Under the pieces are notes generated by a model, which worked only from the letters and a program-made list of their open reading frames with translations, was not told where the DNA came from and searched no databases. From an uncultured Pseudomonadota bacterium (GTDB taxonomy: Bacteria > Pseudomonadota > Gammaproteobacteria > Methylococcales > Methylomonadaceae): a stretch of DNA of 64,000 nucleotides. Position 1 is the first letter of the stretch, and every line of letters begins with the position of its first letter. The DNA lies in the NCBI GenBank assembly GCA_903848935.1, contig CAINHO010000026.1, forward strand, positions 1-64,000. Direction: 5' to 3'. Below, in pieces: positions 17,032 through 25,950 of this stretch. Made by a program: the position numbers and the translations under genes.

Positions 17032-20000
17032 TTACACCAGCCCCAATGAACAAATCACGCTCGGTTCACGCATTTCGTCATCATTATTTTTCTGCACAAT
17101 CCGCGACAGTTTACCTTCCTCACGCAAATGCAAAACCAAATCCACTAAGTTCACGTCATTTGTGCCGATTTTTAATTGACGCGATAAACTTTCGCGTGCC
17201 GCTTCGTGTAACGGATAGTGATAAATTTCATCAATCGCTTTTTTCAAATCGACATCGAGAAAAATATCGCCTGCGTAAAATTCGCAATAGGTTTTTAAAC
17301 GGTGATAGGTTTGATAACGTGCGCTCGTTTTTCTGCCTAACTGTCCGCCAACGTGTAAATCCATTTCGTGAATCGTTTCCATACTTTGCAAAATCAAATC
17401 ATGATGCGCGTCATCACGTTTTGTAATAGGCGTAGAAATCGAACACGCCGCCGCATTTAAAATGGCAAATTGAGATTGCGTCACAATTTCGCCATCATTG
17501 TTCAACCACGTTAAAACGTCGTTATCATTGCTGGTTTTTTCGTAGACAATCACGCCTGTTTTTTGTTTTTCAGCGGCGGCTTTACTGCTATAAACCACAT
17601 AGGGCAAATTCGGAATCAGCGTTTTTAAACTTGGATTCACATGGGTTGCCTCGTTCCAAATCTGTTGCGCGAATGACGGTAAATCAATGTCTTCGTTTTC
17701 TTGTTCGTCCAAAATGCCATTTTTTTCGCTGTACAAATCGTGAATATTCACAGGGTCGCCATCAAAAAATTGTTCGTCCGAACCCACGACTTCGGCATTT
17801 TGTTCAATCCGTTGCATCAAGCGGGTACGAAGTTGGATGATTTTTTCAATGCCATCTTCGGGTAAAAACGAATAACACAAAATCGTTTCGGCTTGTTGCC
17901 CAATTCGATCAACCCGTCCGGCGCGTTGAATCAAGCGAATAATCGCCCACGGCAAATCGTAATTCACCACAATATGTGCATCCTGCAAATTCTGCCCTTC
18001 GCTTAACACATCGGTCGTGATTAAAATTCGTAATTCGTCTTCGGGTTTAATTTTGTGTTGATTACTTTTTGGACTAAAACGACAGGCGACTTCGGTTGGA
18101 TTTTTGTTTTTACCCGTGACACACGCCAATTCCGTCACACCCATTTTTTTAAAATAACGTTCCAAATAGTCCGCCGTGTCGGCGAATTGGGTAAAAATCA
18201 AAATCTTTTCGTCCGAATGCGTGACAGTCAGCAATTCGCGCAACGCTTGTAATTTGCGGTCATTTTCAGGAAGCCATTGCGGTACTTTTTGCAAAATCTG
18301 ATTCAAGGCTTCGCTGTCGGTGGTCAATTTCAGATTTAGATTTTCATTAAACAAATCGCTCCGCAACCAATCAAATTTTTTGGCTTGCGTGGTTTTGATT
18401 TGCTCATAAATCAATGCGGCATCGGCTTCGTATTTTTCGAGGTTGGAATGAAAGGTAATCTCAAAATCACCGCTTTCTAAATCGATTTCGTCAGTAATAA
18501 AACTGTCGAGCAACGCACTTTCTTGTTGCCCAATGGGAATCTCAAGCCCATTTTTCAGCGCGTAACTAAACAGCGTGTTTCGCATAATGTGACGGTAAAT
18601 CGACAATAAAAACGCTTCGCCGCCACTTTCTAAACGTTTGAATAAATTGGTTCGCGCAAAGCCTTTAAGACGTTTTCCCGCTCGTGTTAAATTTTCAATC
18701 ACACCTTGTTCGACAACAGTTGGTGGCGTTTTTAAATTTGCATTCAAATCATCGAGTAATCCATAACGCGGCAAATTTAAACGGTCGATAATTTCAACAA
18801 TCGTTTCAGAATACAGTTGCGCGTAAGGGTCATTTTTATCGTGTTCGTCAAACGGATATTCGGCTTTTTTTGTCACGCGATCAGGGAAATAATTGCGCGT
18901 GCCGTTCGAAAATTCGAGGTAATAACGCTGTTTTTCGTCGTCAAAAATTGAATAATGTTTTTTGATAAAACCGCGTGTGCGTCGTACCAAAAATAGCCGC
19001 ATCAATTCGCGCCAATCGTCAGAATGAATGCTTTTATTAAATGCCGCTAATGAACGTGGTGACTTTTGAAAACGCGCTATAAATTCGTGTTGTCCACCCA
19101 TTTCTCGAATATAACGCTCAGGTGAAATGCCTAAATCTTCCTCATCATCCAAAAACAACGCCAGTTGCCCCGACAAATCCGCGTAAGACTTGTTATAAGG
19201 CGTTGCCGAAAGTAACACGACTTTGCTGTTGTTGCGGTGAATGTAATCGGCGATGGCTTTGTAGGTTTTGCCATCGCGGTTGCGAAGATTATGGCTTTCG
19301 TCAATCACAACTAAACGATAACGGCGCAGGTCGGATAATTCTTTAATGGCGCGACTTTGCGACAACACTTTAACGCGACTGATACCGTAACGATGGGCGT
19401 AGTCTTCCCACATTTTGGTTAAGTTTTTCGGGCATAAAATCAGCGTTTCAAACCCAAAATCATCATCAAATAATTTTATTATCGCGGTGGCAGTCATCGT
19501 TTTACCCAAACCCACTACGTCGCCGATTAACACACCGTTTCGTTTATTCAAATAATGCGCGGCAATCAAAACGGCTTCGGCTTGAAATTTCAACAATTCT
19601 TTTTGAAACACTTTCGGAATTTTAAACTCGCTCAACCCGTCGCGGACTTCGCTCGATAAGTGATACGCGATTTTTAAATAAATGTAATACGGCAATTTTG
19701 GCGTTGCCCAACTTTCGTCAATGATGTCGATTAAGTCTTGGCTAATGTCGAAACAAAAACGCTGATTCCAACGCGCTTTAAACCACTCGACCAATTTATT
19801 CGCCGCGTCTTTGTCGGGAATATCGACGTTTAATTCGCCTTGTGCGCTCAAACCTGAAAGCGTCAAATTGCTGCTGCCTAAATAACTTAAAATTGGGCTA
19901 AATTTGTCGTGTCGATGAATCAAATAGAGTTTTGCGTGCAATGGATACGCTACGAATAATTTGATTTTGAGTTTATCTGTGCGTAATTGGTTGGCGAGTT

Positions 20001-20178
20001 GATTGAGCGTCATTTCGTCGGCATTGCTCGGATAACCGATGGTAAGTTGGGTTCGGAATTCTTCGGCAAGTTGGCGTTTCAAACCGTGGGCGGTTTGATT
20101 ATCCATCGAAGGCGGTTGATTTTTGACATAACGCTGTCGAATTAACTGTTGCGGCGTGGGCTGCATTCCAATAATCAA
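17032..20178 (-). CDS. PLD-nuclease/SF2 (SNF2-like) helicase, main open frame of a frameshifted gene
   Basis: About 1,048 residues from a TTG that is probably not the natural start; the true N-terminus lies in another frame at 20175-20348. Residues 1-170 hold a phospholipase-D-like nuclease domain with one HxK site (HAKLYLIHR) and GSSNLT. The SF2 helicase core follows with Walker A GDVVGLGKT, box II VIDESHN, motif III LLSATPYNK, motif V ITTDVLSEGQNLQ and motif VI QRAGRVDRIGQ. A long C-terminal region is unassigned. Fusions of this kind occur in restriction and phage-defence loci. It follows a MNT-HEPN toxin-antitoxin pair by 2 nt (from the restored start) and ends 3 nt before the kinase gene. 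No methyltransferase gene is nearby. Confidence 0.85.
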   Translation of the reverse strand: MIIGMQPTPQQLIRQRYVKNQPPSMDNQTAHGLKRQLAEEFRTQLTIGYPSNADEMTLNQLANQLRTDKLKIKLFVAYPLHAKLYLIHRHDKFSPILSYLGSSNLTLSGLSAQGELNVDIPDKDAANKLVEWFKARWNQRFCFDISQDLIDIIDESWATPKLPYYIYLKIAYHLSSEVRDGLSEFKIPKVFQKELLKFQAEAVLIAAHYLNKRNGVLIGDVVGLGKTMTATAIIKLFDDDFGFETLILCPKNLTKMWEDYAHRYGISRVKVLSQSRAIKELSDLRRYRLVVIDESHNLRNRDGKTYKAIADYIHRNNSKVVLLSATPYNKSYADLSGQLALFLDDEEDLGISPERYIREMGGQHEFIARFQKSPRSLAAFNKSIHSDDWRELMRLFLVRRTRGFIKKHYSIFDDEKQRYYLEFSNGTRNYFPDRVTKKAEYPFDEHDKNDPYAQLYSETIVEIIDRLNLPRYGLLDDLNANLKTPPTVVEQGVIENLTRAGKRLKGFARTNLFKRLESGGEAFLLSIYRHIMRNTLFSYALKNGLEIPIGQQESALLDSFITDEIDLESGDFEITFHSNLEKYEADAALIYEQIKTTQAKKFDWLRSDLFNENLNLKLTTDSEALNQILQKVPQWLPENDRKLQALRELLTVTHSDEKILIFTQFADTADYLERYFKKMGVTELACVTGKNKNPTEVACRFSPKSNQHKIKPEDELRILITTDVLSEGQNLQDAHIVVNYDLPWAIIRLIQRAGRVDRIGQQAETILCYSFLPEDGIEKIIQLRTRLMQRIEQNAEVVGSDEQFFDGDPVNIHDLYSEKNGILDEQENEDIDLPSFAQQIWNEATHVNPSLKTLIPNLPYVVYSSKAAAEKQKTGVIVYEKTSNDNDVLTWLNNDGEIVTQSQFAILNAAACSISTPITKRDDAHHDLILQSMETIHEMDLHVGGQLGRKTSARYQTYHRLKTYCEFYAGDIFLDVDLKKAIDEIYHYPLHEAARESLSRQLKIGTNDVNLVDLVLHLREEGKLSRIVQKNNDDEMREPSVICSLGLV

Positions 20179-20348
20179 GCGACATTGCGCGTCATCACCG
20201 CCTGCAAAATTATCAACGAACCACTAAAAGAATTCCAACCACGCAAATTAAAATAACCTACACACAAATCGGCTTTGTACGCAGTTTCAAAGGCGTTTTT
20301 GAGTTCATCACCGAGTACGTTTTCGATGTTGTCGTAGATTGTTGGCAT
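20175..20348 (-). pseudogene. 5' end of the PLD-helicase gene, separated by a -1 frameshift
   Basis: Not in the ORF track. From an ATG at 20348 the minus strand encodes MPTIYDNIENVLGDELKNAF... and GYFNLRGWNSFSG before a TGA at 20175. The next frame carries DNFAGGDDAQCRLIIGMQP, which leads straight into the helicase ORF. Its upstream in-frame stop is the TAG at 20224-20226. Adding one base between about 20178 and 20223 would join both into one protein of about 1,105 residues with the usual N-terminus of PLD-helicases (YFNLRGW... LIGMQ). Either the gene is broken by a one-base deletion or the assembly has an error. The ATG sits 2 nt after the hepT stop. Confidence 0.75.
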
Positions 20349-20350
20349 GA

Positions 20351-20809
20351 TTACAAATAACCCGCAACAAAGATTTTTATACCTTCAAAAACTGTCAGCA
20401 AATCTCGCGCTAATTGATACGCCTGATTTAAAACGCTCGCCTGCAATGCCAAATCGTCGGGATAATCATGCGAAAACGCATTCCGTACTTCGCGCAACAA
20501 CAACCATTCATCCGCCGATTGAATCGCGCCAATTTTTTCAAGTCGATTTAATTTGTCGATAAAGGCTTTTAATTCTCCCTGTTCTTTTGTTAATTCCAAA
20601 ACCACTGGAAATAATTTTGCGCCCATTGCGTCTTGTAATTTACCAAAACGGGTTGAAAATTGGTCTAAAACGGCAATTTCTAAGTCTGTCAAATTGTCCA
20701 AAGTCGTGGCTGATAATGGAAAATGCGCGTGTAATTCGGTCATTGCCCAATTCAATCGATCGGCGTGTCGGTCACAAATTTTTAAAATTTCGATAATCGG
20801 TTGATTCAC
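20351..20809 (-). CDS. hepT: HEPN-domain RNase toxin of a MNT-HEPN (HepT/MntA) pair
   Basis: A 152-residue, mostly helical protein with the HEPN signature RNAFSHDY (R-x4-H-x-Y), the RNase active site of HepT toxins and the tyrosine that the MntA partner AMPylates in studied systems. It starts at a GTG that overlaps the mntA stop (GTGA), the standard coupled arrangement of this toxin-antitoxin class. The downstream PLD-helicase begins 2 nt after its stop, an unusually tight link to a defence-type enzyme. Function is by family; I infer that it cleaves RNA when released from control by MntA. Confidence 0.82.
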   Translation of the reverse strand: MNQPIIEILKICDRHADRLNWAMTELHAHFPLSATTLDNLTDLEIAVLDQFSTRFGKLQDAMGAKLFPVVLELTKEQGELKAFIDKLNRLEKIGAIQSADEWLLLREVRNAFSHDYPDDLALQASVLNQAYQLARDLLTVFEGIKIFVAGYL

Positions 20810-21111
20810 TGTAATTGGATTCCTGTTTCTTTGGCGATTTGATAAATGGGTAACGCTTTAGCATTTGTCAGACGTAAAACTACATCGATTTTTTGTTCAC
20901 CTAACGTCGAATGCAACGCGCGTAAAAAATATAATTTTGCTAACGCTAATGCTGCCATTTCTTGATTTTCAGGTTCAATATAAAGGTCGATGTCACCGCC
21001 TCGTTTATCCTCATTAACCCGCGAACCAAATAACCAAACTTGCGTTGATTCACCAAAATAACGGTGAGCATTTTGGCAAATTGTTTGTTGTTGAAATGCT
21101 GTTAAGCGCAT
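20806..21111 (-). CDS. mntA: Minimal nucleotidyltransferase antitoxin (MntA-type)
   Basis: A 101-residue MNT protein with the polymerase-beta-like catalytic motif GSRVNEDKRGGDIDLYIE (GS-x9-DxD) and a second acidic strand KIDVVLR. Antitoxins of this family neutralise the neighbouring HEPN toxin by adding AMP to its Tyr. The ATG is preceded by AGGAAG. The 3' end overlaps hepT by 4 nt. It is the first gene of the run mntA-hepT-PLD-helicase-kinase on the minus strand; a promoter should lie in the 78-bp gap upstream. Confidence 0.85.
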   Translation of the reverse strand: MRLTAFQQQTICQNAHRYFGESTQVWLFGSRVNEDKRGGDIDLYIEPENQEMAALALAKLYFLRALHSTLGEQKIDVVLRLTNAKALPIYQIAKETGIQLQ

Positions 21112-21189
21112 AACGCCAACTTCCTAAACTCACCCATCGCCGCCGCTTTCACGTCTTGCCTTTGTCGATAAAACCTTTTTTCAAAAAAA

Positions 21190-21672
21190 CTACAAATCCA
21201 ACGCCGACAAGCTCAAATAATCGTCAGGACGCGGCGTTTTAAATTTCCAATGAAACAGCCGCTCTCTTTCGGTAATCGCCAAATCGTTGATGCTCGCTAA
21301 ACGGCGTTGCATCAAACCTTGAGCGTTAAATTCCCAATTTTCGTTACCATACGAACGAAACCATTGCCCGTTTAAATCATGCCATTCGTAGGCAAATCGC
21401 ACCGCAATGTGATTTTCATGGAACGCCCACAATTCTTTGACTAAACGATAATCCAATTCACGCGCCCATTTGCGTTGCAAAAACATAGTGATTTCGTCGC
21501 GTCCTTGCAAAAATTCGGCACGATTTCGCCACACGCTGTCCACGCTGTAAGCCAATGCTATTTTTTCAGGGTCTTGTAAATTCCACGCATTTTCAGCGGC
21601 GCGAACTTTTTGCGCCGCCGTTTCAGCAGTGAACGGTGGAAAAGGTGGACGCGCTTCTTCTTGAATAATCAT
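21190..21672 (-). CDS. NTF2-like (SnoaL/DUF1348-type) protein
   Basis: A 160-residue single-domain protein of the NTF2-like superfamily, resembling DUF1348. Family features are [57 protein letters not shown] and [12 protein letters not shown]. Such folds bind small hydrophobic ligands or act as small isomerases, but the role of this family is unproven. I prefer the ATG at 21672, with GGTGA upstream, to the GTG at 21681. The start lies about 11 nt after the multicopper-oxidase stop, so the two are likely co-expressed. Confidence 0.85.
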   Translation of the reverse strand: MIIQEEARPPFPPFTAETAAQKVRAAENAWNLQDPEKIALAYSVDSVWRNRAEFLQGRDEITMFLQRKWARELDYRLVKELWAFHENHIAVRFAYEWHDLNGQWFRSYGNENWEFNAQGLMQRRLASINDLAITERERLFHWKFKTPRPDDYLSLSALDL

Positions 21673-21683
21673 TGAATTCACCG

Positions 21684-23456
21684 TTATTTTTTATATTTCG
21701 CCAAAATATCTTTTGCTAATGCTAACAACATTTCACGTTTCACAAATGCCGCGTAACCCGCAACGCCTAAAAACATACCGTATAACAATTTACCCAAAAC
21801 AGAATCATCATTCGCATTTTCAGCCGCTAATTCCGCAGCCACTTTGGCTTTTTCAACATCTTCCATTTTGGGTGCGACGGTTTGAACCGCGACTTTTGCA
21901 GGTGTTGTCGGTGCCGTTAAATCTGGCAAACCTAAACTGCGCCATTCATCGTAATCTTGCCAAATCGGATAACCGCCTTTTTTCCAGTATTCTTTAGTGA
22001 AATACGGCGCGAGGCTCATGCCGTGTGATTTTGGAATCCCTTTGTCGTCCACGAAGCCGTCATAAACCACCAAACTAATATCACCGCCTTCGCCCACGCC
22101 ATTCGTGGTAAATGCTTTTTCAACATGGTCGTGGAACATCCAAATGCCTTGACCAAAACTATTCAAACCATCGTCTTTGCCGTTGAGTTCTAAATCCAAA
22201 CGTTGGGCGGGAACCATGCCGTGAACGTCGCGTTGAATATAAGAACCGATGCCATTATCTACGCCGTCATAATGTGTCACGGTGGGTTTGTGTCCGTGAA
22301 TATGCAACGCTAACGATTCGGTGTGACCGTTAATCACGCGCAATTTCACTTTTTCGTCTTCCTTCATGTGAATCAGCGATTCGCGCAAGGTGTACGGAAA
22401 TGAACGCCCGTTGAGCATGAAATAATCGTCCGTCGCATCGGTCGTGTCGTATTCCATATTCATGTGTTTGGCGATTAAGCGTGGATCATTCGCCGAACGC
22501 GCCACGACTTCATGCAATTCTTTATCGACTGATTGATAATGCAAATCGTATTCGCGGCTGTATTTTTCTAACACAGCGACCGAGGGATGACGCACCTGCC
22601 CTGCCCCAACATTTAACACTTGCGGAAAGTTATTCGGACGATTTTCTTCAACGATGAACATCCCTTGCAGTCCCATTGGAATGTGGGTGTGCGGCTGAAC
22701 GTGGCAGTGATAATACATCGTGCCTGGCTGGCGGGGCTTGATGACATAGGTTTTACTTTCACCTGGCATCGTGTCCATGTTGCTGGTTTGTCCCACGCCA
22801 TCATTTCCGTGATCCATACTATCCATAAACGGATGATCAACCCCGTGTAAATGAATCGAATGCGGCAAATAATGGGTGTTTTCCAACACAATCCAAACCA
22901 CGTCATCTTGTTCCACACGAATCGTCGGCGACGGCACGCGCAATAACGGATTCGCAATGGATTCGTAAAGATTCAACGTAGACATATCGCGGGTTTTAGG
23001 CGCATAAACCCAAAACGTTGGCTGTAAACCTGGCGCAATATCGAAAGTTGTAATCGGGCTTTTTACATCGGGCGAATGTCCGTTCAATTCTACAACTTCT
23101 AATTTGATAACAATTTTGTCAGGGTCACCATCGCCATCCATGTCATCGGTCATGGTAATCGCATCAGCGGCGAGTTGTGTATTCATCAACGTTTCCATCG
23201 ACACGCCGTTGGTGCCTTTTACAAAAGCGGCAATATCGAATGGATTATCAGGTGTACAAAGTTTCGAGGCTTGAATTTTCACGCCATCAATGACTTGTTC
23301 TTTGCGCCAATTTGGATCCATAAAATCGGAGCAGACTTCTTCCACTTTACCCATCGGCACTTTTGCAGAAGGTGGCAAATCGGTGGCTGCGTGGCTTAAT
23401 GTGGTCACGAATAAAAGTGAACTGCTGCTCAATAAAGTAAAAATGGTTTTACGCAT
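21684..23456 (-). CDS. Two-domain multicopper oxidase (type-C-like), periplasmic, with C-terminal membrane segment
   Basis: About 590 residues with a Sec signal peptide (ending LSHA) and a start at the ATG with GAGGT upstream, 30 nt inside the ORF-track start. Copper ligands appear as [33 protein letters not shown] and FHDHVEKAF. The cysteine-containing HCH is in the first cupredoxin domain and the last motif is HDH, which fits two-domain oxidases with type-1 copper in domain 1, such as the Nitrosomonas blue copper oxidase. An Asp-rich loop [11 protein letters not shown] looks like a calcium site. An Ala/Glu-rich linker and a hydrophobic stretch ([16 protein letters not shown]) at the C-terminus suggest membrane anchoring. 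The substrate is unknown; copper, nitrite-related or phenolic substrates are possible. Confidence 0.88.
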   Translation of the reverse strand: MRKTIFTLLSSSSLLFVTTLSHAATDLPPSAKVPMGKVEEVCSDFMDPNWRKEQVIDGVKIQASKLCTPDNPFDIAAFVKGTNGVSMETLMNTQLAADAITMTDDMDGDGDPDKIVIKLEVVELNGHSPDVKSPITTFDIAPGLQPTFWVYAPKTRDMSTLNLYESIANPLLRVPSPTIRVEQDDVVWIVLENTHYLPHSIHLHGVDHPFMDSMDHGNDGVGQTSNMDTMPGESKTYVIKPRQPGTMYYHCHVQPHTHIPMGLQGMFIVEENRPNNFPQVLNVGAGQVRHPSVAVLEKYSREYDLHYQSVDKELHEVVARSANDPRLIAKHMNMEYDTTDATDDYFMLNGRSFPYTLRESLIHMKEDEKVKLRVINGHTESLALHIHGHKPTVTHYDGVDNGIGSYIQRDVHGMVPAQRLDLELNGKDDGLNSFGQGIWMFHDHVEKAFTTNGVGEGGDISLVVYDGFVDDKGIPKSHGMSLAPYFTKEYWKKGGYPIWQDYDEWRSLGLPDLTAPTTPAKVAVQTVAPKMEDVEKAKVAAELAAENANDDSVLGKLLYGMFLGVAGYAAFVKREMLLALAKDILAKYKK

Positions 23457-23526
23457 GAAAATGACCTCTAAACAATGACACGACAAAAGAAATGATGCGG
23501 CATTTTAACTGAATCCGTTTAATAAT

Positions 23527-24672
23527 TCATTGTTGCCGACGCGGTAAATAAAAGGTGACGACAAATGCCATCGTTAAAAATAATCCGCCCAAACTTAACA
23601 TGGCGACAATCGGATTTATCTGTTGTGCAGCGGCGAAACTGTAACTTCCTACCGCGAATAACATGGCTACATTTTGAAAAAATCCTTGTAATGCAATTGC
23701 GCGTCCACTGCCAATAGTTTTGTTGCCCGTGTCTTGCAATGCCGCGTTGATTGGCACAATAAACATCCCGCCCATTGTGCCAATCAATAATAAAACGCCT
23801 CGCGCCGCCCAAATCGTGTCAATAAAACTCAACGCAATAATCAACAACGCCATGCCATAAGCGGCGAATCGGGCGCGGTGCAAATGTTCCAATGGAATCA
23901 AACGTGGCACAATCGCTGAACCGATAATAATGCCGATGGCTAAAAATAATGTAAGTTGCGCGATTTCGGTCGCGCTGTGTAAATCTAAAACGAGCGGCGA
24001 CCAGGCAACTAAAATAACGCGCAAAGTCGCGGCACTTGCCCAAAATAACGAGCCGCCAAGAATGACGAATCGGGCGCGGGGCGAAATAAAAAATTGGGAC
24101 ATTTGTGAAACAAAGCTGCATCGTGGCGCAATGTTTTTAGCTTTGGAATTCAGAAGTGTGGCGATACACGCGGACAACAAAAATAGCCCAATTGTGCCGA
24201 TTAACGCGCCTTGAATTGAAGCGTCAGCGACTTTCGCGCCAATCACCATGCCGAGAAGAATGGCTAAAATTGTCGAACCTTCAATCCAACTATTGGCTTT
24301 CACAAGTGCGTCGTGCTTGACCAATTCGGGCAAAATTCCGTATTTCGCGGGGCTATAAATTGCCGCGCCACTGCCTACAACCGCATAAGCAATCAATGGT
24401 TCAACATTCAAAAGCAATAAACCTGCACCACACGCTTTTAATAAATTCGCCGCAATTAAAACGCGGGCTTTCGGGTAATTATCGGCGAGCGTTCCCACCC
24501 ACGGAGCAAGAATAACAAACGCGATTAAAAATGAACTTTGCAGCGCGGGAATATACCAACTAGCGGGATTTGCCGTGTGCATGACGAGCGCGATAACGGT
24601 AAACAAAATCGCGTTATCCGCAAAAGCAGAAAAGAATTGTGCGACTAAAAGAGCGATAAAAGATTTGTTCAT
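23527..24672 (-). CDS. lplT: Lysophospholipid transporter LplT (MFS)
   Basis: A 381-residue inner-membrane carrier of the major facilitator superfamily with about 12 hydrophobic segments. The opening (FIALLVAQFFSAFADNAILF), GTLADNYPKARV, GAAIYSPAKYGILPEL and KANSWIEGSTI are the LplT signature; LplT flips lysophosphatidylethanolamine inward for re-acylation. Its usual partner aas (acyltransferase-ligase) is not adjacent. I start at the ATG at 24672, which overlaps the cobU stop (ATGA), rather than 24720. Confidence 0.88.
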   Translation of the reverse strand: MNKSFIALLVAQFFSAFADNAILFTVIALVMHTANPASWYIPALQSSFLIAFVILAPWVGTLADNYPKARVLIAANLLKACGAGLLLLNVEPLIAYAVVGSGAAIYSPAKYGILPELVKHDALVKANSWIEGSTILAILLGMVIGAKVADASIQGALIGTIGLFLLSACIATLLNSKAKNIAPRCSFVSQMSQFFISPRARFVILGGSLFWASAATLRVILVAWSPLVLDLHSATEIAQLTLFLAIGIIIGSAIVPRLIPLEHLHRARFAAYGMALLIIALSFIDTIWAARGVLLLIGTMGGMFIVPINAALQDTGNKTIGSGRAIALQGFFQNVAMLFAVGSYSFAAAQQINPIVAMLSLGGLFLTMAFVVTFYLPRRQQ

Positions 24673-25166
24673 TTCATTTTCAACGCTAAACCTGCGCTGC
24701 AAAAATAAACCTGTTCGCAATGTCGCGCCATTAACTGCGCGGCTTTGCCGGACAAATCGACAAATTGTCGCGCTAATTTATTTTCAGGAATAATACTCAA
24801 ACCAACTTCGTTATGAACCAACACCAAATCTATCGGCAAAGTCATAACCGCTTCTAATTCGTCCAAAATAATTTTCTCCGAAAAATCGTGAAATAGCATA
24901 TTGTTTAACCACATTGTCACGCATTCGATTAACACTGGACGATTTGAATCACGCAACGTTTCCAGTAATTTCACAGGTTCTTCAATCGTTTCAAACGCAT
25001 TTTGACGTTGCTGTTTATGAATTGAAACGCGCGTCTGCATTTCCTCGTCAAAACATTCGTTAGTCGCCAAATAATACGGTTTCACGCTATTTGAAAATTC
25101 CAAAATGGCGGTTTCCGCCAAACGCGATTTACCGCTTTTTACACCACCAATAAATAATGTTTTCAT
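24669..25166 (-). CDS. cobU: Adenosylcobinamide kinase / guanylyltransferase
   Basis: Phosphorylates adenosylcobinamide and transfers GMP to it in cobalamin nucleotide-loop assembly. The 165-residue protein starts MKTLFIGGVKSGKSRLAE with a P-loop, and has ECVTMWLNNMLF and the conserved VHNEVGLSIIPENKLAR. The start at 25166 overlaps the esterase stop (ATGA), and the stop overlaps lplT, so all three are translationally coupled. It is the only cobalamin gene in the window and no B12 riboswitch is visible. Confidence 0.9.
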   Translation of the reverse strand: MKTLFIGGVKSGKSRLAETAILEFSNSVKPYYLATNECFDEEMQTRVSIHKQQRQNAFETIEEPVKLLETLRDSNRPVLIECVTMWLNNMLFHDFSEKIILDELEAVMTLPIDLVLVHNEVGLSIIPENKLARQFVDLSGKAAQLMARHCEQVYFCSAGLALKMK

Positions 25167-25933
25167 TTTAAAAAATCTGTCAAAGCATTTAAAAACGCTT
25201 CGGGTTGTTGAACATGAATCCAATGTTCTGCATCAGGAATCACTTGAATTTGCGCGAACGGGAATAACATTTCGGTGCTATTTTCTTTGAGATAACGCGA
25301 ATTGCCGCCTGCTAAAAATAACGTTCGTCCGACAAATTGCGGCACGTTTTCGACATTTGGAAAAAGCAAAATGTTGTCCGCGTTGCGTTGAAAAATATCC
25401 AAATCAATCCGCCATTCATAACCGTCCGCTTTCAATACCAAGTTTTGCAACAAAAATTGCCGATAACTCAGTTCAGGAATAAGGTCGGCAAGCCATAATT
25501 CAGCTTGTTTGCGATTGGCTAATTCGGCGAGTGGTAAATTTTTCAAGGCGTTAATCAGTGGTTCAAAACTGTGTTTATAATTCATCGGTGCAATATCGAC
25601 GACGATAAGGTTTTTCACCAAATTCGGATAATTCAATGCGAACCACATCGCTGTTTTGCCACCCATGCTGTGACCAATAAGTGTGACGTTTTGCAATTCA
25701 TTTTGCGTGATGAAAAGCAAAACATCCGCCGCCATCATTTCATAATTCATAATTTCAGAATGTGGCGATGCGCCATGATTTCGCGCATCTAAAACGTACA
25801 CACAAAAATCCGCCGCTAATTTCTCTGCGATTTGCCGCCAGTTTCGTGACGAAGCAAAAAAGCCGTGCAAAATGATGAGCGGCGGATTTTGTATTTCCCC
25901 AAATTGTTCAAAAGCTAATTCAACCGCTTGCAT
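25163..25933 (-). CDS. Alpha/beta-hydrolase esterase (YbfF-like)
   Basis: A 256-residue cytoplasmic alpha/beta hydrolase. The oxyanion region LHGFFASSRNW, the nucleophile elbow GHSMGG (Ser), DARNHGASPHS, and a late His in AEHWIHVQQPEAF are visible. The closest named family is the YbfF acyl-CoA/malonyl esterase group. It lies 17 nt after the PilZ gene and overlaps cobU by 4 nt. Substrate not predictable. Confidence 0.87.
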   Translation of the reverse strand: MQAVELAFEQFGEIQNPPLIILHGFFASSRNWRQIAEKLAADFCVYVLDARNHGASPHSEIMNYEMMAADVLLFITQNELQNVTLIGHSMGGKTAMWFALNYPNLVKNLIVVDIAPMNYKHSFEPLINALKNLPLAELANRKQAELWLADLIPELSYRQFLLQNLVLKADGYEWRIDLDIFQRNADNILLFPNVENVPQFVGRTLFLAGGNSRYLKENSTEMLFPFAQIQVIPDAEHWIHVQQPEAFLNALTDFLK

Positions 25934-25950
25934 TATCGATTTACCTATTT

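Noticed and set aside
21112-21189. Short minus-strand open frame before mntA (YRQRQDVKAAAMGEFRKLALCA, ending inside the mntA start)
   Set aside because: Under 35 codons, no start codon with a ribosome site, and it overlaps the mntA start region; could be a gene remnant but cannot be supported.
24669-25166. Cobalamin riboswitch upstream of cobU
   Set aside because: The upstream sequence is the coding end of the esterase gene and no B12-box-like element is present.
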